A stretch of DNA of 62,043 nt from an uncultured Bacilli bacterium (GTDB lineage Bacteria > Bacillota_I > Bacilli_A > RF39 > UBA660), in NCBI GenBank assembly GCA_947628725.1, contig CANRAQ010000001.1, positions 1 through 62,043 of the forward strand, read 5' to 3'. Under the pieces are notes generated by a model that ran no database searches, was not told the DNA's origin, and saw only the letters and a list, made by a program, of their open reading frames with translations. Position numbers and translations under genes: made by a program. How positions within the stretch are numbered: position 1 is the stretch's first letter; every line of letters starts with the position of its first letter. Of the stretch, positions 52,771 to 60,611 are shown piece after piece.

Positions 52771-53121
52771 TTATTCACATGCTTTTGATTGATATGTATA
52801 AGTATATTTATCTGACTCAGATGTTATTAAAACTGAACCAGTCATTTCTGTTTTGTCTTTAGGATCTTTTACTTCACTTTCTTCAATATATCCTTTTTCA
52901 ATTAAAGTAGATATATTTACACATTCTTCATTACTGTCCATTCCTTCTGATATATAATAAATTTTTGCTGCTCTTTCAAGTGATTCTTTTTGAGTATCTG
53001 ACAAATTTTCTCTAGAAGTTGAAAGAATATTACCTGTAGCAAAAAGTGTTATTGTTGCTAAAATTGCTAAAATTGCTATAACGGCAAGTAATTCTACTAA
53101 TGTAAAGCCTTTCTTATCCAT
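52771..53121 (-). CDS. Type IV pilin-like/pseudopilin protein
   Basis: 116 residues. 'MDKKGFTLVELLAVIAILAI' is a class III prepilin signal (cleavage after Gly, Glu+5). A hydrophobic alpha helix and a short globular domain follow, with two Cys ('NEECVNIST' and the C-terminal 'YQSKACE') that could form a disulfide. The size fits ComGC/GspG-like pilins. No prepilin peptidase or assembly ATPase lies in the window. Own promoter; just upstream of spoVAC on the same strand. Confidence 0.8.
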   Translation of the reverse strand: MDKKGFTLVELLAVIAILAILATITLFATGNILSTSRENLSDTQKESLERAAKIYYISEGMDSNEECVNISTLIEKGYIEESEVKDPKDKTEMTGSVLITSESDKYTYTYQSKACE

Positions 53122-53144
53122 TCTATCACCTCAGTACTATAATA

Positions 53145-53173
53145 ATTATATAAAAAAATATAAATATAGTCAA
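53145..53173 (-). promoter_or_regulatory. Promoter of the pilin-like gene
   Basis: Minus strand TTGACT, 17 bp, TATAAT, a good vegetative promoter. Confidence 0.65.
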
Positions 53174-53199
53174 GAATAAATATCAATAACTAACACCAC

Positions 53200-53222
53200 A
53201 AAATAAAAACCCATAAGGGTTA
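53200..53222 (-). terminator. Terminator of tRNA-Lys
   Basis: AACCC pairs with GGGTT around a TTAT loop, then TTTTATTTT on the minus strand. Confidence 0.7.
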
Positions 53223-53231
53223 ATAATCAAA

Positions 53232-53307
53232 TGGTGTCCCCTTGGGGGCTCGAACCCCAGACCCACTGATTAAGAGTCAGTTGCTCTACCAACTGAGCTA
53301 AGGAGAC
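53232..53307 (-). tRNA. tRNA-Lys, anticodon CTT
   Basis: A 76-nt cloverleaf with encoded CCA. Acceptor GTCTCCT/AGGGGAC, D-arm GCTC/GAGC, anticodon stem ACTGA/TCAGT with loop CTCTTAA, T-arm TGGGGTTCGAGCCCCA. Anticodon CTT reads AAG. Like tRNA-Glu(CTC), it is a C34 isoacceptor. Confidence 0.95.
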
Positions 53308-53322
53308 ATCAATTACTTATAC

Positions 53323-53350
53323 AGTATAACATATTTTATAAAAAAATCAA
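53323..53350 (-). promoter_or_regulatory. Promoter of tRNA-Lys
   Basis: Minus strand TTGATT, 16 bp, TATACT with an upstream TG. Its -35 lies 3 bp from the left copy of the direct repeat that bounds the radical SAM cassette. Confidence 0.6.
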
Positions 53351-53352
53351 AT

Positions 53353-53389
53353 ACTTATTTTAAATTTTTTATTGTAAATGTTATAAGTT
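53353..53389 (+). repeat. Left direct repeat bounding the radical SAM cassette
   Basis: 37 bp matching 58382-58417 with a single 1-bp length difference in a T-run; both start ACTTATTTTAAATTTTT and end GTTATAAGTT. A further conserved element, the terminator at 53405-53441, follows here. On the right side that element occurs after the 58477-58833 gene. Confidence 0.85.
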
Positions 53390-53404
53390 GAAAAATTAGA
53401 TTAT

Positions 53405-53441
53405 AAAAACTATCCTCTATATTTTTGAGAATAGTTTTTAT
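53405..53441. terminator. Bidirectional terminator, twin of the one at 58832
   Basis: AAAAACTATCCTC pairs with GAGAATAGTTTTT with T-runs on both sides. The core is nearly identical to 58832-58866. Ends the minus-strand zinc-ribbon gene. Confidence 0.75.
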
Positions 53442-53467
53442 CTTTTTCTAAATACATATTTTACAAT

Positions 53468-54484
53468 TTATTCATTTTCTAATATCCATTCTTGTAAATA
53501 TTTTATTTCAGTATGACAATAAGAACAGGCCTCACTTGTTGCATCAATAGAAGCTCCACAATTATGACATTTAATTATATTAACTCCATCTTTTAACTCC
53601 AACTTTTCGTTTGAATTTTTTCTTAATAAGTATTCTTCTTTAGTAAACTTTGATTTTATTTTTCCCATATTATAATAAACTATTCTAACTTCCGCTAATA
53701 CTTTTATATATTGTATGCCGTCTTTAGTAAAATCACTAAATTTTATATAGTCTATCACATCAAAATCTATAATATTCTTTTTAGAATAATAGTATTTTCT
53801 TACTTCATAATTTAAATTATTAAAAAAACTTTTTTTATCTATTTTTGTTCTATTCCAAAAATCAATCTGCTTTTGATTTTCCTTATCTTTATATATTTTT
53901 ATAGGCCCCAATATTACATAAGCATCCAAAATATAGAAAAAATAATATAGTATCATAGATAAAATTAAACCATAAATAAAAATTTTACAAATATCTACAC
54001 TATTAAATGTTCTCGATGTAGTTTTAATAAAAATAAAACATAAAATTGTACTTACAATTAAATCAATAATTCCTGTAATAATTCTATATGATTTATTTCT
54101 TAATACTCTATCATAATGATATTTACTCCCTAAATCTTTATCTACATAATCAATATTATAATATGTTCTACAATAGGGACATCCATCAACAAAATTTTTT
54201 AGTTCTGACTTCATACCACAGTTAGGACATGTGTATTCTTTATTTTCCATTTCATTTGAAATAAATGTATACTCTATTCTTGAATCAAATTCTGTTTCTT
54301 TGTGTATCAATTTTTTATCAATATAATAATCTTTTTCAAATCTTATCCCAGATATTATATCATCATTTATTGAATCATCAGTATTTCGTTCATATACTTT
54401 ATTTCCAACAAAATATTTTGTCCTTATGTTTATTCCATAATCTTTTAATTTTTTCTTATTAAAATTATCTGATATCAAAGGCAT
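53468..54484 (-). CDS. Two-pass membrane protein with two zinc ribbons
   Basis: 338 residues. A zinc ribbon at about 85-108 ('YTCPNCGMKSELKNFVDGCP') is followed by two membrane helices (about 133-155 and 166-190). A Tim44-like globular region covers about 205-300, and a second zinc ribbon about 305-328 ('IKCHNCGASIDATSEACSYC'). Last gene of the radical SAM cassette, 8 bp after the poly-Asn protein. Similar in plan to the protein at 43928. Possible roles are anchoring or handling the modified peptide. Function unknown. Confidence 0.6.
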   Translation of the reverse strand: MPLISDNFNKKKLKDYGINIRTKYFVGNKVYERNTDDSINDDIISGIRFEKDYYIDKKLIHKETEFDSRIEYTFISNEMENKEYTCPNCGMKSELKNFVDGCPYCRTYYNIDYVDKDLGSKYHYDRVLRNKSYRIITGIIDLIVSTILCFIFIKTTSRTFNSVDICKIFIYGLILSMILYYFFYILDAYVILGPIKIYKDKENQKQIDFWNRTKIDKKSFFNNLNYEVRKYYYSKKNIIDFDVIDYIKFSDFTKDGIQYIKVLAEVRIVYYNMGKIKSKFTKEEYLLRKNSNEKLELKDGVNIIKCHNCGASIDATSEACSYCHTEIKYLQEWILENE

Positions 54485-54492
54485 ATTTACTC

Positions 54493-54864
54493 CTATCTAT
54501 TATTGTTATTATTGTTGTTGTTATTGTTATTATTGTTATTATTTGATGATGAACCACCACTATATCCACTACTACTTGATGGAACATAATGAGGTATTAT
54601 TTTAAATGAATCATTAGTCACTTTTACCCCATCAATACTACCATCTATACATTTTGTCATTATTACTTCTGGTTGTATTTTTGGTTCAACATTAGCATTA
54701 AGAGTCAAACTGTTATCATTACCAATTATAATAGCTTTTGGATATGTTGCTAAATAGTTATAAATTTTATCTAATTCTTCTTTTGATAAATCATAATGTA
54801 TTGTCAAGTCAACACATCTTTTATATCTTATTAATTCTTCATAAGTTTCTGGTTCTTTATTCAT
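54493..54864 (-). CDS. Small protein with Ser/Gly-rich and poly-Asn tail, candidate radical SAM substrate
   Basis: 123 residues. A compact N-terminal region (about 1-88, one Cys at 17 and one near 72) is followed by 'YVPSSSSGYSGGSSS', 15 consecutive Asn and a final Arg. The Asn run uses both AAT (9) and AAC (6). There is no signal peptide. The ATG overlaps the radical SAM stop (ATGA) and AAGGAG precedes it, so the two are translationally coupled. Small size, low-complexity C-terminus and coupling to a SPASM enzyme suggest a leader-core precursor. A structural or adaptor role is also possible. Confidence 0.55.
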   Translation of the reverse strand: MNKEPETYEELIRYKRCVDLTIHYDLSKEELDKIYNYLATYPKAIIIGNDNSLTLNANVEPKIQPEVIMTKCIDGSIDGVKVTNDSFKIIPHYVPSSSSGYSGGSSSNNNNNNNNNNNNNNNR

Positions 54865-56600
54865 TTTTTCAACTCCTTATCTAAATAATAAAATTCAATA
54901 TTTTGAAATGGCAAATTAATTGCTTGAATATGATAATAAGCATTATTCTTTTGTTTAGTATAGTGATAATCTCTAAGTGCGGATGTAGTAAAAAATATAT
55001 TATTTGGTTTATCAAAAGAATATTCACTTTTATAATTATCTATCATGTTTTTGATATTATAAACATAATATTCATCATCTTGTTTACCATTATCTAACAC
55101 ACCTTTATATATTTGATGAGTAGCAATATGTCTTTGTTTTGTCCTATTTTCATCACCATAAGTTACCAAGTCCCCACTTAGTAACATAATATATAGTGAA
55201 TTATTTTCTGGGTAATCACACATTTCATTAATCATATTTTTTTTCATCCATATTTCAATTTTACTGTTTGGTGTTATATATATAATATCTCTAGATTTTT
55301 TTATAATTTGAGAACCTAAATGATATTCTTGATTATCAATTTTTAATATAAAACTATCATTATCGTATATATATTTAAGATTTTTATCCTGTTTAATAAG
55401 TTCCTCTAAAGTTGAATAATCAGTTTGTTTTCTACTTGGAATATATTTATCTTTATCTTCTAAACGCATTTTTTTAACATACTCATATACAAATTCATCA
55501 TTAAACTCATCTTTTAAAAAATTTCTATCTTTATACATAACTTGCTGTAATTGACAAGTGTAACTCTTATTTGAGTTATAATTGTTTTTTACAAACGGAC
55601 AACCAGTCTTACATAAGTATAAATAACCACATTTTGTACATTCTTCATTTAATGGTTGTTTATTATGATTAATAAATATTTTAGTTTTTGCTGTATTTAA
55701 TATTTCTTCAACTGAATTTTTATATATATTCCCATAATAGTAATTTGGATTTTTCTGTCCCCTAACACATGAATATATATCACCATTTTTTTCAAGTAAG
55801 AAAAATTTTTCACCGCAATTATAACAATTTGTACAATATTCAGGTCCAAATTCATCAAACCATGGTCCGTTAACACCATAATCTAAATCAGTTCCATCGA
55901 ATTCTTTATGCATTCTGTTATAAAACTCAATTTGTTCTTTTTCTGTAATATGATGCAAAATCCCATTTGAATTATAATCAAAACCAATCATAAAATTAAA
56001 GTCATTCATATCAAGACAAGTATTTTTATGTAAAAATTTGATATCTTCTATAATTTCATCGATATAATTATAATGTTCTTTAAAAATCGTAGCTGATACT
56101 TTCTTTTTGTTGGGTATATCTTTTAATAGCGCAATATTATCAAGTATTTTTTTTAAAGTTTTTTGATTCCCTTTAGTGATTCTATACTCATCATGCAATG
56201 ATAGTGGTAGATCTAAACTTCCAGATATAGAAACATTAAATTCCTTTATGGTATCAATGTGTTTTTCTAAATTATACATATTAGTTTTAATGTGTGGATT
56301 ACCTATTTTAAAGCCTCCATCACAAATTATTTTTTTGTTATCGTTATAATAATTACTTATAAATTTTATTAAATCATAAAAATCATTTTTAGATAATGTT
56401 GTAACTTCACCTCCGTGAAGAGAAATATTAAATGGAATAACATTATTATCTTTAAACTTTTTTATAGCATATTCCAAAGTTTCTAATGGTTTATATTTTG
56501 TTCCATCATCAACGGTATTGTCCTCTAAATAACAATATTTGCAGCACATATTACATGCCATTGTAGGAACATATAATAAATGTATATACTTGTAATTCAT
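54861..56600 (-). CDS. Radical SAM/SPASM-domain protein, probable peptide-modifying enzyme
   Basis: 579 residues. 'MACNMCCKYCYLEDN' gives the 4Fe-4S CxxxCxxC (Cys16, 20, 23) and 'NISLHGGEVTTL' the GGE-type SAM motif. A SPASM-like region at about 255-345 carries further Cys ('CTNCYNCGEKFFLL', 'ECTKCGYLYLCKTGCPF'). Residues about 375-579 form an additional domain with no recognised family. The architecture is that of anaerobic maturases and RiPP enzymes. First half of a coupled pair with the poly-Asn protein. GGGGGA ribosome-binding site. Confidence 0.75.
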   Translation of the reverse strand: MNYKYIHLLYVPTMACNMCCKYCYLEDNTVDDGTKYKPLETLEYAIKKFKDNNVIPFNISLHGGEVTTLSKNDFYDLIKFISNYYNDNKKIICDGGFKIGNPHIKTNMYNLEKHIDTIKEFNVSISGSLDLPLSLHDEYRITKGNQKTLKKILDNIALLKDIPNKKKVSATIFKEHYNYIDEIIEDIKFLHKNTCLDMNDFNFMIGFDYNSNGILHHITEKEQIEFYNRMHKEFDGTDLDYGVNGPWFDEFGPEYCTNCYNCGEKFFLLEKNGDIYSCVRGQKNPNYYYGNIYKNSVEEILNTAKTKIFINHNKQPLNEECTKCGYLYLCKTGCPFVKNNYNSNKSYTCQLQQVMYKDRNFLKDEFNDEFVYEYVKKMRLEDKDKYIPSRKQTDYSTLEELIKQDKNLKYIYDNDSFILKIDNQEYHLGSQIIKKSRDIIYITPNSKIEIWMKKNMINEMCDYPENNSLYIMLLSGDLVTYGDENRTKQRHIATHQIYKGVLDNGKQDDEYYVYNIKNMIDNYKSEYSFDKPNNIFFTTSALRDYHYTKQKNNAYYHIQAINLPFQNIEFYYLDKELKK

Positions 56601-56612
56601 AAAAATCCCCCA

Positions 56613-58310
56613 TTAATTATAGTAATTTGGATAACCATCATCATAAAAATTATATTCATATGTATTAACGCTTGTTGGACTATCTTTAAATGCCCTTTCA
56701 TTTACATAAGTACTTGAAGGTATTGTTATATCATATAAATTTGAGCATTCTCTAAATGCTGATGAACCTATTTCTCTTAATTTACTATTTTCACTAATTG
56801 AAACTTCTGTTAAAGAAGAATCACCATAAAAAGCGTGTCCACCAATTCTTGTAACATTATCTGGAATTGTAATACTTGTCAAGGATGTACAATATTTAAA
56901 ACTATCTCCTCCAATTTCTGTAATGTTATTAGATAATTTTATATATTCTAGTGATTTGGCTCCATAAAATGTTTCTCCACCCATATATGTCAATGTATCT
57001 GGCAAAACAATCTTTTTTATAGATTTGGCATTATAAAATGCACCACCACCGAGATATTCTAATTTATCTGGTATATTTACATTTTTTAGTTTATAACAAT
57101 TTTTAAATGCTTGACCTCTTATTTCAATAATTGAATTAGGCAAACTTACACTTTCTAAAAATGGCATATTTGAAAATGTATTACCCCTTAAACTAACTAC
57201 TTTTTTATTATTATAAGTTTCAGGAATAGTAGCTGTCTTAAAGTCAGTTAATCCAAAAATATAATATCTTACAGCATAACCATTACCATATTTTTCATAC
57301 AAAATTCTAGGTGATGAAAAAATAATTAATGGCAAAATAATAGCGACTAATAGGCTTATTATAAAAGGTACCTTTGAATTATCAGTAACAAATGTGTTTT
57401 TTACATTCATAACGATATTTGAAACTTTTTCACCAGGTCGTGCTGTTACTTCCTTTTTCAAGTATTTCATTAAATTATATTTTCTTGTAATTTTAAAGAA
57501 AATTAATAATATAACTATACCAAATATATATGTATATATTGGAAAGTGAAAAAATATTAATGTTATAAATACAAAAACAAGAATCGAAAAGATAATATTT
57601 AAAATTTTCTTCCTTTTAATAATATCACTTGGAATTAATTTAGAGGATTTATCTATACCAGCTTTTATTAATTCTCTATTAATAAACTCTTCTAACATTT
57701 TATTTTCTGTCAATCTATACATTTTATCAAAATTTGATGGTAACACTGAAACTCTTGGTGGATTTTCAATTACTGAATCTAAATTTTCACTTACAACTAC
57801 ATTATTTCCATCGAATGGTTCACCACAATTTGAACAAAATTTATCTGTAATTTTTAATACTGCATTGCATTTAGCGCATTTTAATTCTATACCTTTAACC
57901 TGATTTTGTGGTGATACTGTTTTATAATTTGAGTTTGAACTTATATATTGATCTTCTTCAATAACTGTTTTTACTTGAGTTATAAGTGAACATATAGGAA
58001 CAATTATAAATGTTCCAATAAAAACTGATATAAAATCAAACATTGCTATATATGGAGTTATAAAAAAATCAAAAATCAACAAAATTCCAGCTCTTATAGA
58101 AAATAATATCCAAAATGTTTTTTTACTATTTTCCTTTGAAAAAATTTCAGATAATGGTTTTAAAACAAAAATTGACATATGTATAGAAACAAAAGCTTCC
58201 ACTCCTAATGCAACAATAATAGATAAGGTATTACTTCCATTACTTGCATAAATTGTATTTGGCATCAATAACAAAAGAATTATCAACAATATTTTATATT
58301 TATTTTTCAT
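56613..58310 (-). CDS. Membrane protein with zinc ribbon and BspA-type leucine-rich repeats
   Basis: 565 residues. Signal or first helix at 1-22, more helices to about 110, and a zinc ribbon at about 148-166 ('CAKCNAVLKITDKFCSNCG'). Two further helix groups follow (about 235-275 and 315-335). The C-terminal LRR_5-type repeats cover about 365-545, each with the pattern 'LPDTLTYMGGETFYGAKSLE'. BspA-like repeats usually bind proteins or surfaces. First gene of the radical SAM cassette; may scaffold the product at the membrane. Function unknown. Confidence 0.7.
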   Translation of the reverse strand: MKNKYKILLIILLLLMPNTIYASNGSNTLSIIVALGVEAFVSIHMSIFVLKPLSEIFSKENSKKTFWILFSIRAGILLIFDFFITPYIAMFDFISVFIGTFIIVPICSLITQVKTVIEEDQYISSNSNYKTVSPQNQVKGIELKCAKCNAVLKITDKFCSNCGEPFDGNNVVVSENLDSVIENPPRVSVLPSNFDKMYRLTENKMLEEFINRELIKAGIDKSSKLIPSDIIKRKKILNIIFSILVFVFITLIFFHFPIYTYIFGIVILLIFFKITRKYNLMKYLKKEVTARPGEKVSNIVMNVKNTFVTDNSKVPFIISLLVAIILPLIIFSSPRILYEKYGNGYAVRYYIFGLTDFKTATIPETYNNKKVVSLRGNTFSNMPFLESVSLPNSIIEIRGQAFKNCYKLKNVNIPDKLEYLGGGAFYNAKSIKKIVLPDTLTYMGGETFYGAKSLEYIKLSNNITEIGGDSFKYCTSLTSITIPDNVTRIGGHAFYGDSSLTEVSISENSKLREIGSSAFRECSNLYDITIPSSTYVNERAFKDSPTSVNTYEYNFYDDGYPNYYN

Positions 58311-58339
58311 ATACAGACTGCACCTCTATTCTTAAATAA

Positions 58340-58368
58340 ATTATAACATAAAATTCGACAATTTTTAA
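58340..58368 (-). promoter_or_regulatory. Promoter of the LRR-radical SAM operon
   Basis: Minus strand TTAAAA, 17 bp, TATAAT with an upstream TG. The -35 is weak. Confidence 0.45.
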
Positions 58369-58381
58369 TATTTATATTTTA

Positions 58382-58417
58382 ACTTATTTTAAATTTTTAT
58401 TGTAAATGTTATAAGTT
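58382..58417 (+). repeat. Right direct repeat bounding the radical SAM cassette
   Basis: 36 bp matching 53353-53389 (see that entry), same orientation, about 5.03 kb apart. It lies between the divergent promoters of the LRR gene and the phage-like gene. Confidence 0.85.
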
Positions 58418-58427
58418 AAATTTTATA

Positions 58428-58456
58428 TTGTGCATAAATTATATATAGAATAAAAT
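58428..58456 (+). promoter_or_regulatory. Promoter of the 58477 gene
   Basis: Plus strand TTGTGC, 17 bp, TAAAAT, 20 bp before the ATG with AGAAGGAG between. Confidence 0.5.
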
Positions 58457-58476
58457 TTATTTGAAAGAAGGAGTTT

Positions 58477-58833
58477 ATGGAAAATATATCATTAGGTCAA
58501 ATTGCAACTATAATTACATTTGCAAGTATTTTTATTGGCGCTATAACTACTTTAATTGCTTTTTCAAAATCGTTCATTTCTAAAGTGTTGAATCCAATCA
58601 ATCAGAAAATAGATAGATTAGAAAAAGTATCTATGAAAAGTCGTAACAACATAGAACTTGAATTAATTAAAATTATTCTAGTAAACTTTATTAACGATAT
58701 TGAGCAAGGTACTGATAAAACTCAAATTCAGAAAAAAAATATATATGAATTATACGATAGATATAAAACTTTAGGTGGCAATTCTTATGTTCATGATCGT
58801 TGGGAAAAACTTATTAAAGAAGGTAAATTATAA
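58477..58833 (+). CDS. Phage-type small membrane protein
   Basis: 118 residues. One N-terminal helix ('IATIITFASIFIGAITTLIA'), a coiled segment, and the C-terminal 'ELYDRYKTLGGNSYVHDRWE'. I recognise that end from small tail-region and holin-neighbouring proteins of Firmicutes phages. No other phage gene surrounds it, so it is an isolated or domesticated piece. It sits between the right cassette repeat and the twin terminator. The equivalent left region has the repeat and terminator but no gene. Function unknown. Confidence 0.6.
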   Translation: MENISLGQIATIITFASIFIGAITTLIAFSKSFISKVLNPINQKIDRLEKVSMKSRNNIELELIKIILVNFINDIEQGTDKTQIQKKNIYELYDRYKTLGGNSYVHDRWEKLIKEGKL

Positions 58834-58866
58834 AAAACTATCCTCGATTTTGAGAATAGTTTTTAT
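58832..58866. terminator. Bidirectional terminator, twin of the one at 53405
   Basis: AAAACTATCCTC pairs with GAGAATAGTTTT, with T-runs on both strands. It serves the convergent genes ending at 58833 and 58863. Confidence 0.75.
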
Positions 58867-59453
58867 TTTTTTATATTTTGATTTTCATTATTTTTATACT
58901 CTTCCCTGATACTAGATAATATCTCGTCTAGTTGTTCTGTAGTAATAGTTCCACCATTTTTTGATATTGTACTAATTTGCTCATCTGATAAATATTCAAT
59001 TAATGGTCTTCCCTCATAAAAGTGTACATATTTTGAACAAAAAGGTTGTACATGTTCAGTAGTATATTCATGTAAATTGTAATAAGCAACAAAATCATCA
59101 TGATATTCATAATATATTGGACTAGTATCATATGAATAAAGTATATATAAGTTTTTTTCACCCTTTACATTTTCATTTTCTATGACAGTAAGTTCATATA
59201 AATTAAAAGTTTTAGAATTAATGATACTTTGTTTTTGTTTCGTTAAATCGGCTATTTCTCTTTCTAAACTATCACGTTTTTCAACATATTCTGCTAAATA
59301 ATCATCAATAGTTTTTGATTGTGACTTATCATTATTTTTAAATAATGACTCAATTTTATATGAACATTTACCTAATCCAAATCCCGTAAAAAATATAGTA
59401 ATACCTACTCCACCAGCAGCAAGCCTTTTCACTAATTTTTCATTTACTTTCAT
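58863..59453 (-). CDS. Membrane-anchored coiled-coil protein, unknown function
   Basis: 196 residues. An N-terminal hydrophobic helix (about 12-30, 'LAAGGVGITIFFTGFGLGKC') ends with a Cys. A coiled coil covers about 48-80, then a domain rich in Tyr, Glu and His ('DTSPIYYEYHDDFVAYYNLH') and a polar tail. Strong AAAGGGGGA site. I do not recognise a family. Convergent with the phage-like gene. Confidence 0.55.
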   Translation of the reverse strand: MKVNEKLVKRLAAGGVGITIFFTGFGLGKCSYKIESLFKNNDKSQSKTIDDYLAEYVEKRDSLEREIADLTKQKQSIINSKTFNLYELTVIENENVKGEKNLYILYSYDTSPIYYEYHDDFVAYYNLHEYTTEHVQPFCSKYVHFYEGRPLIEYLSDEQISTISKNGGTITTEQLDEILSSIREEYKNNENQNIKK

Positions 59454-59487
59454 ATATATTTTCCCCCTTTAAAACTGATTGCTTAAT

Positions 59488-59516
59488 AAAATATCACAAT
59501 AATATAAAAAAGTCAA
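59488..59516 (-). promoter_or_regulatory. Promoter of the anchored coiled-coil protein gene
   Basis: Minus strand TTGACT, 17 bp, TATTTT. Confidence 0.5.
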
Positions 59517-59593
59517 TTTGGTTCGAGAATAGTTACCAACAAATATGTATAAAATATTATATTTAGTATATATCAATCTAATATAGTTACAAT

Positions 59594-59622
59594 TTGCGTT
59601 TTTTTTAAGTATGTGCTACAAT
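59594..59622 (+). promoter_or_regulatory. Promoter of the glycerophosphodiesterase gene
   Basis: Plus strand TTGCGT, 17 bp, TACAAT with TG two bases upstream. Start codon 25 bp later. Confidence 0.5.
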
Positions 59623-59646
59623 ATCATGCAATTAAGGGGGAAAATT

Positions 59647-60531
59647 ATGGAAAGTAATGTTGTTAAATTATTAGAAAATACAAAATATGATGCTCACAAA
59701 GGAGAATCTTGGAAGTATCCAGAAAATAGTTATGGTGCTATTAAATCAGCTTTAGAAAATCCAGAAGTAGATGCAGTTGAGTTTGACGTTAGAATGACTA
59801 AAGATTGTAAATTAATTATAAGACATGACGATTCAATGTTCACTACTTCATCATCATTTAAAAAGGTATCTGATATGACACTTGACGAATTAAAAAAATT
59901 AAGTATAAAAGCCCATAAAATAGATTATTTTATTCATAGATATCAAATTCTTAATAACAAGAAAACAGAATATAGTAATTATCAAAAAGAACTTTTAAAG
60001 CAATTAATTTCAAAGAAAGATAGAATAATTACACTAGAAGAATTATTACAAATTGCTCCTAACGATAAAAAATTACTTTTAGAAGTTAAAGGTAGTGATG
60101 AGTATTATAAAACTGATAAATATAGTAAAGGTATTTTAGAACTTGTAAATAACTACAGTATGAAAAATATATTAATACATGGCTTTGATTCTAAATTGAT
60201 GATGTGGTTTCAGGAACATGCTCCAAAAGCTGTTGTAGGTATTGGAATTTCAACTGATTTAAAACCACTAGATTTACCATTAAATCATGCTTGCTTTAAT
60301 TTATCAAGGATGAATGATCAATTAAAACAAATAGTAGATGCTTTAGAAAAAAGACCAGAAAGAGAATTCCATTTTTGGAAAGTCGACACTCGAAAAGAAT
60401 TAGAGTTATATAAATTATTCTTAAATGAAATGGCTAAAAGAGAATTAAATAGTACAACTAGCATTATGACTAATGATGTTAAAGCTTGTAAAATGTTAGT
60501 TAAAGACTATAAAGATTCCTTAGAAAAATAA
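59647..60531 (+). CDS. Glycerophosphodiester phosphodiesterase-family protein
   Basis: 294 residues, TIM-barrel GDPD/PI-PLC superfamily. 'DAHKGESWKYPENSYGAIKS' replaces the usual HRG...PENT block, and 'VEFDVRMTKDCKLIIRHDDS' holds the metal Glu, Asp and second catalytic His. 'KKLLLEVKG' is the third conserved strand. The catalytic His and metal ligands are present but HRG is changed to HKG. Hydrolyses glycerophosphodiesters or a related phosphodiester. AAGGGGG precedes the ATG at 59647; the frame opens at 59611. Confidence 0.8.
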   Translation: MESNVVKLLENTKYDAHKGESWKYPENSYGAIKSALENPEVDAVEFDVRMTKDCKLIIRHDDSMFTTSSSFKKVSDMTLDELKKLSIKAHKIDYFIHRYQILNNKKTEYSNYQKELLKQLISKKDRIITLEELLQIAPNDKKLLLEVKGSDEYYKTDKYSKGILELVNNYSMKNILIHGFDSKLMMWFQEHAPKAVVGIGISTDLKPLDLPLNHACFNLSRMNDQLKQIVDALEKRPEREFHFWKVDTRKELELYKLFLNEMAKRELNSTTSIMTNDVKACKMLVKDYKDSLEK

Positions 60532-60533
60532 TT

Positions 60534-60559
60534 AAAACATCTGAAATTTCAGATGTTTT
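60534..60559. terminator. Bidirectional terminator
   Basis: A perfect palindrome (AAAACATCTGAAA/TTTCAGATGTTTT) after the phosphodiesterase gene. It also lies downstream of the minus-strand ATPase gene. Confidence 0.75.
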
Positions 60560-60611
60560 ATTATGATTGTTTGATAATAAACAAATTATATTTAATTCAA
60601 AGTTTTTTTAT

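Noticed and set aside
53232..53389. tRNA-Lys as a classical integration site for the radical SAM cassette
   Set aside because: The cassette lies on the 5' side of the tRNA and no tRNA 3'-end duplication is found; the direct repeats do not match the tRNA.
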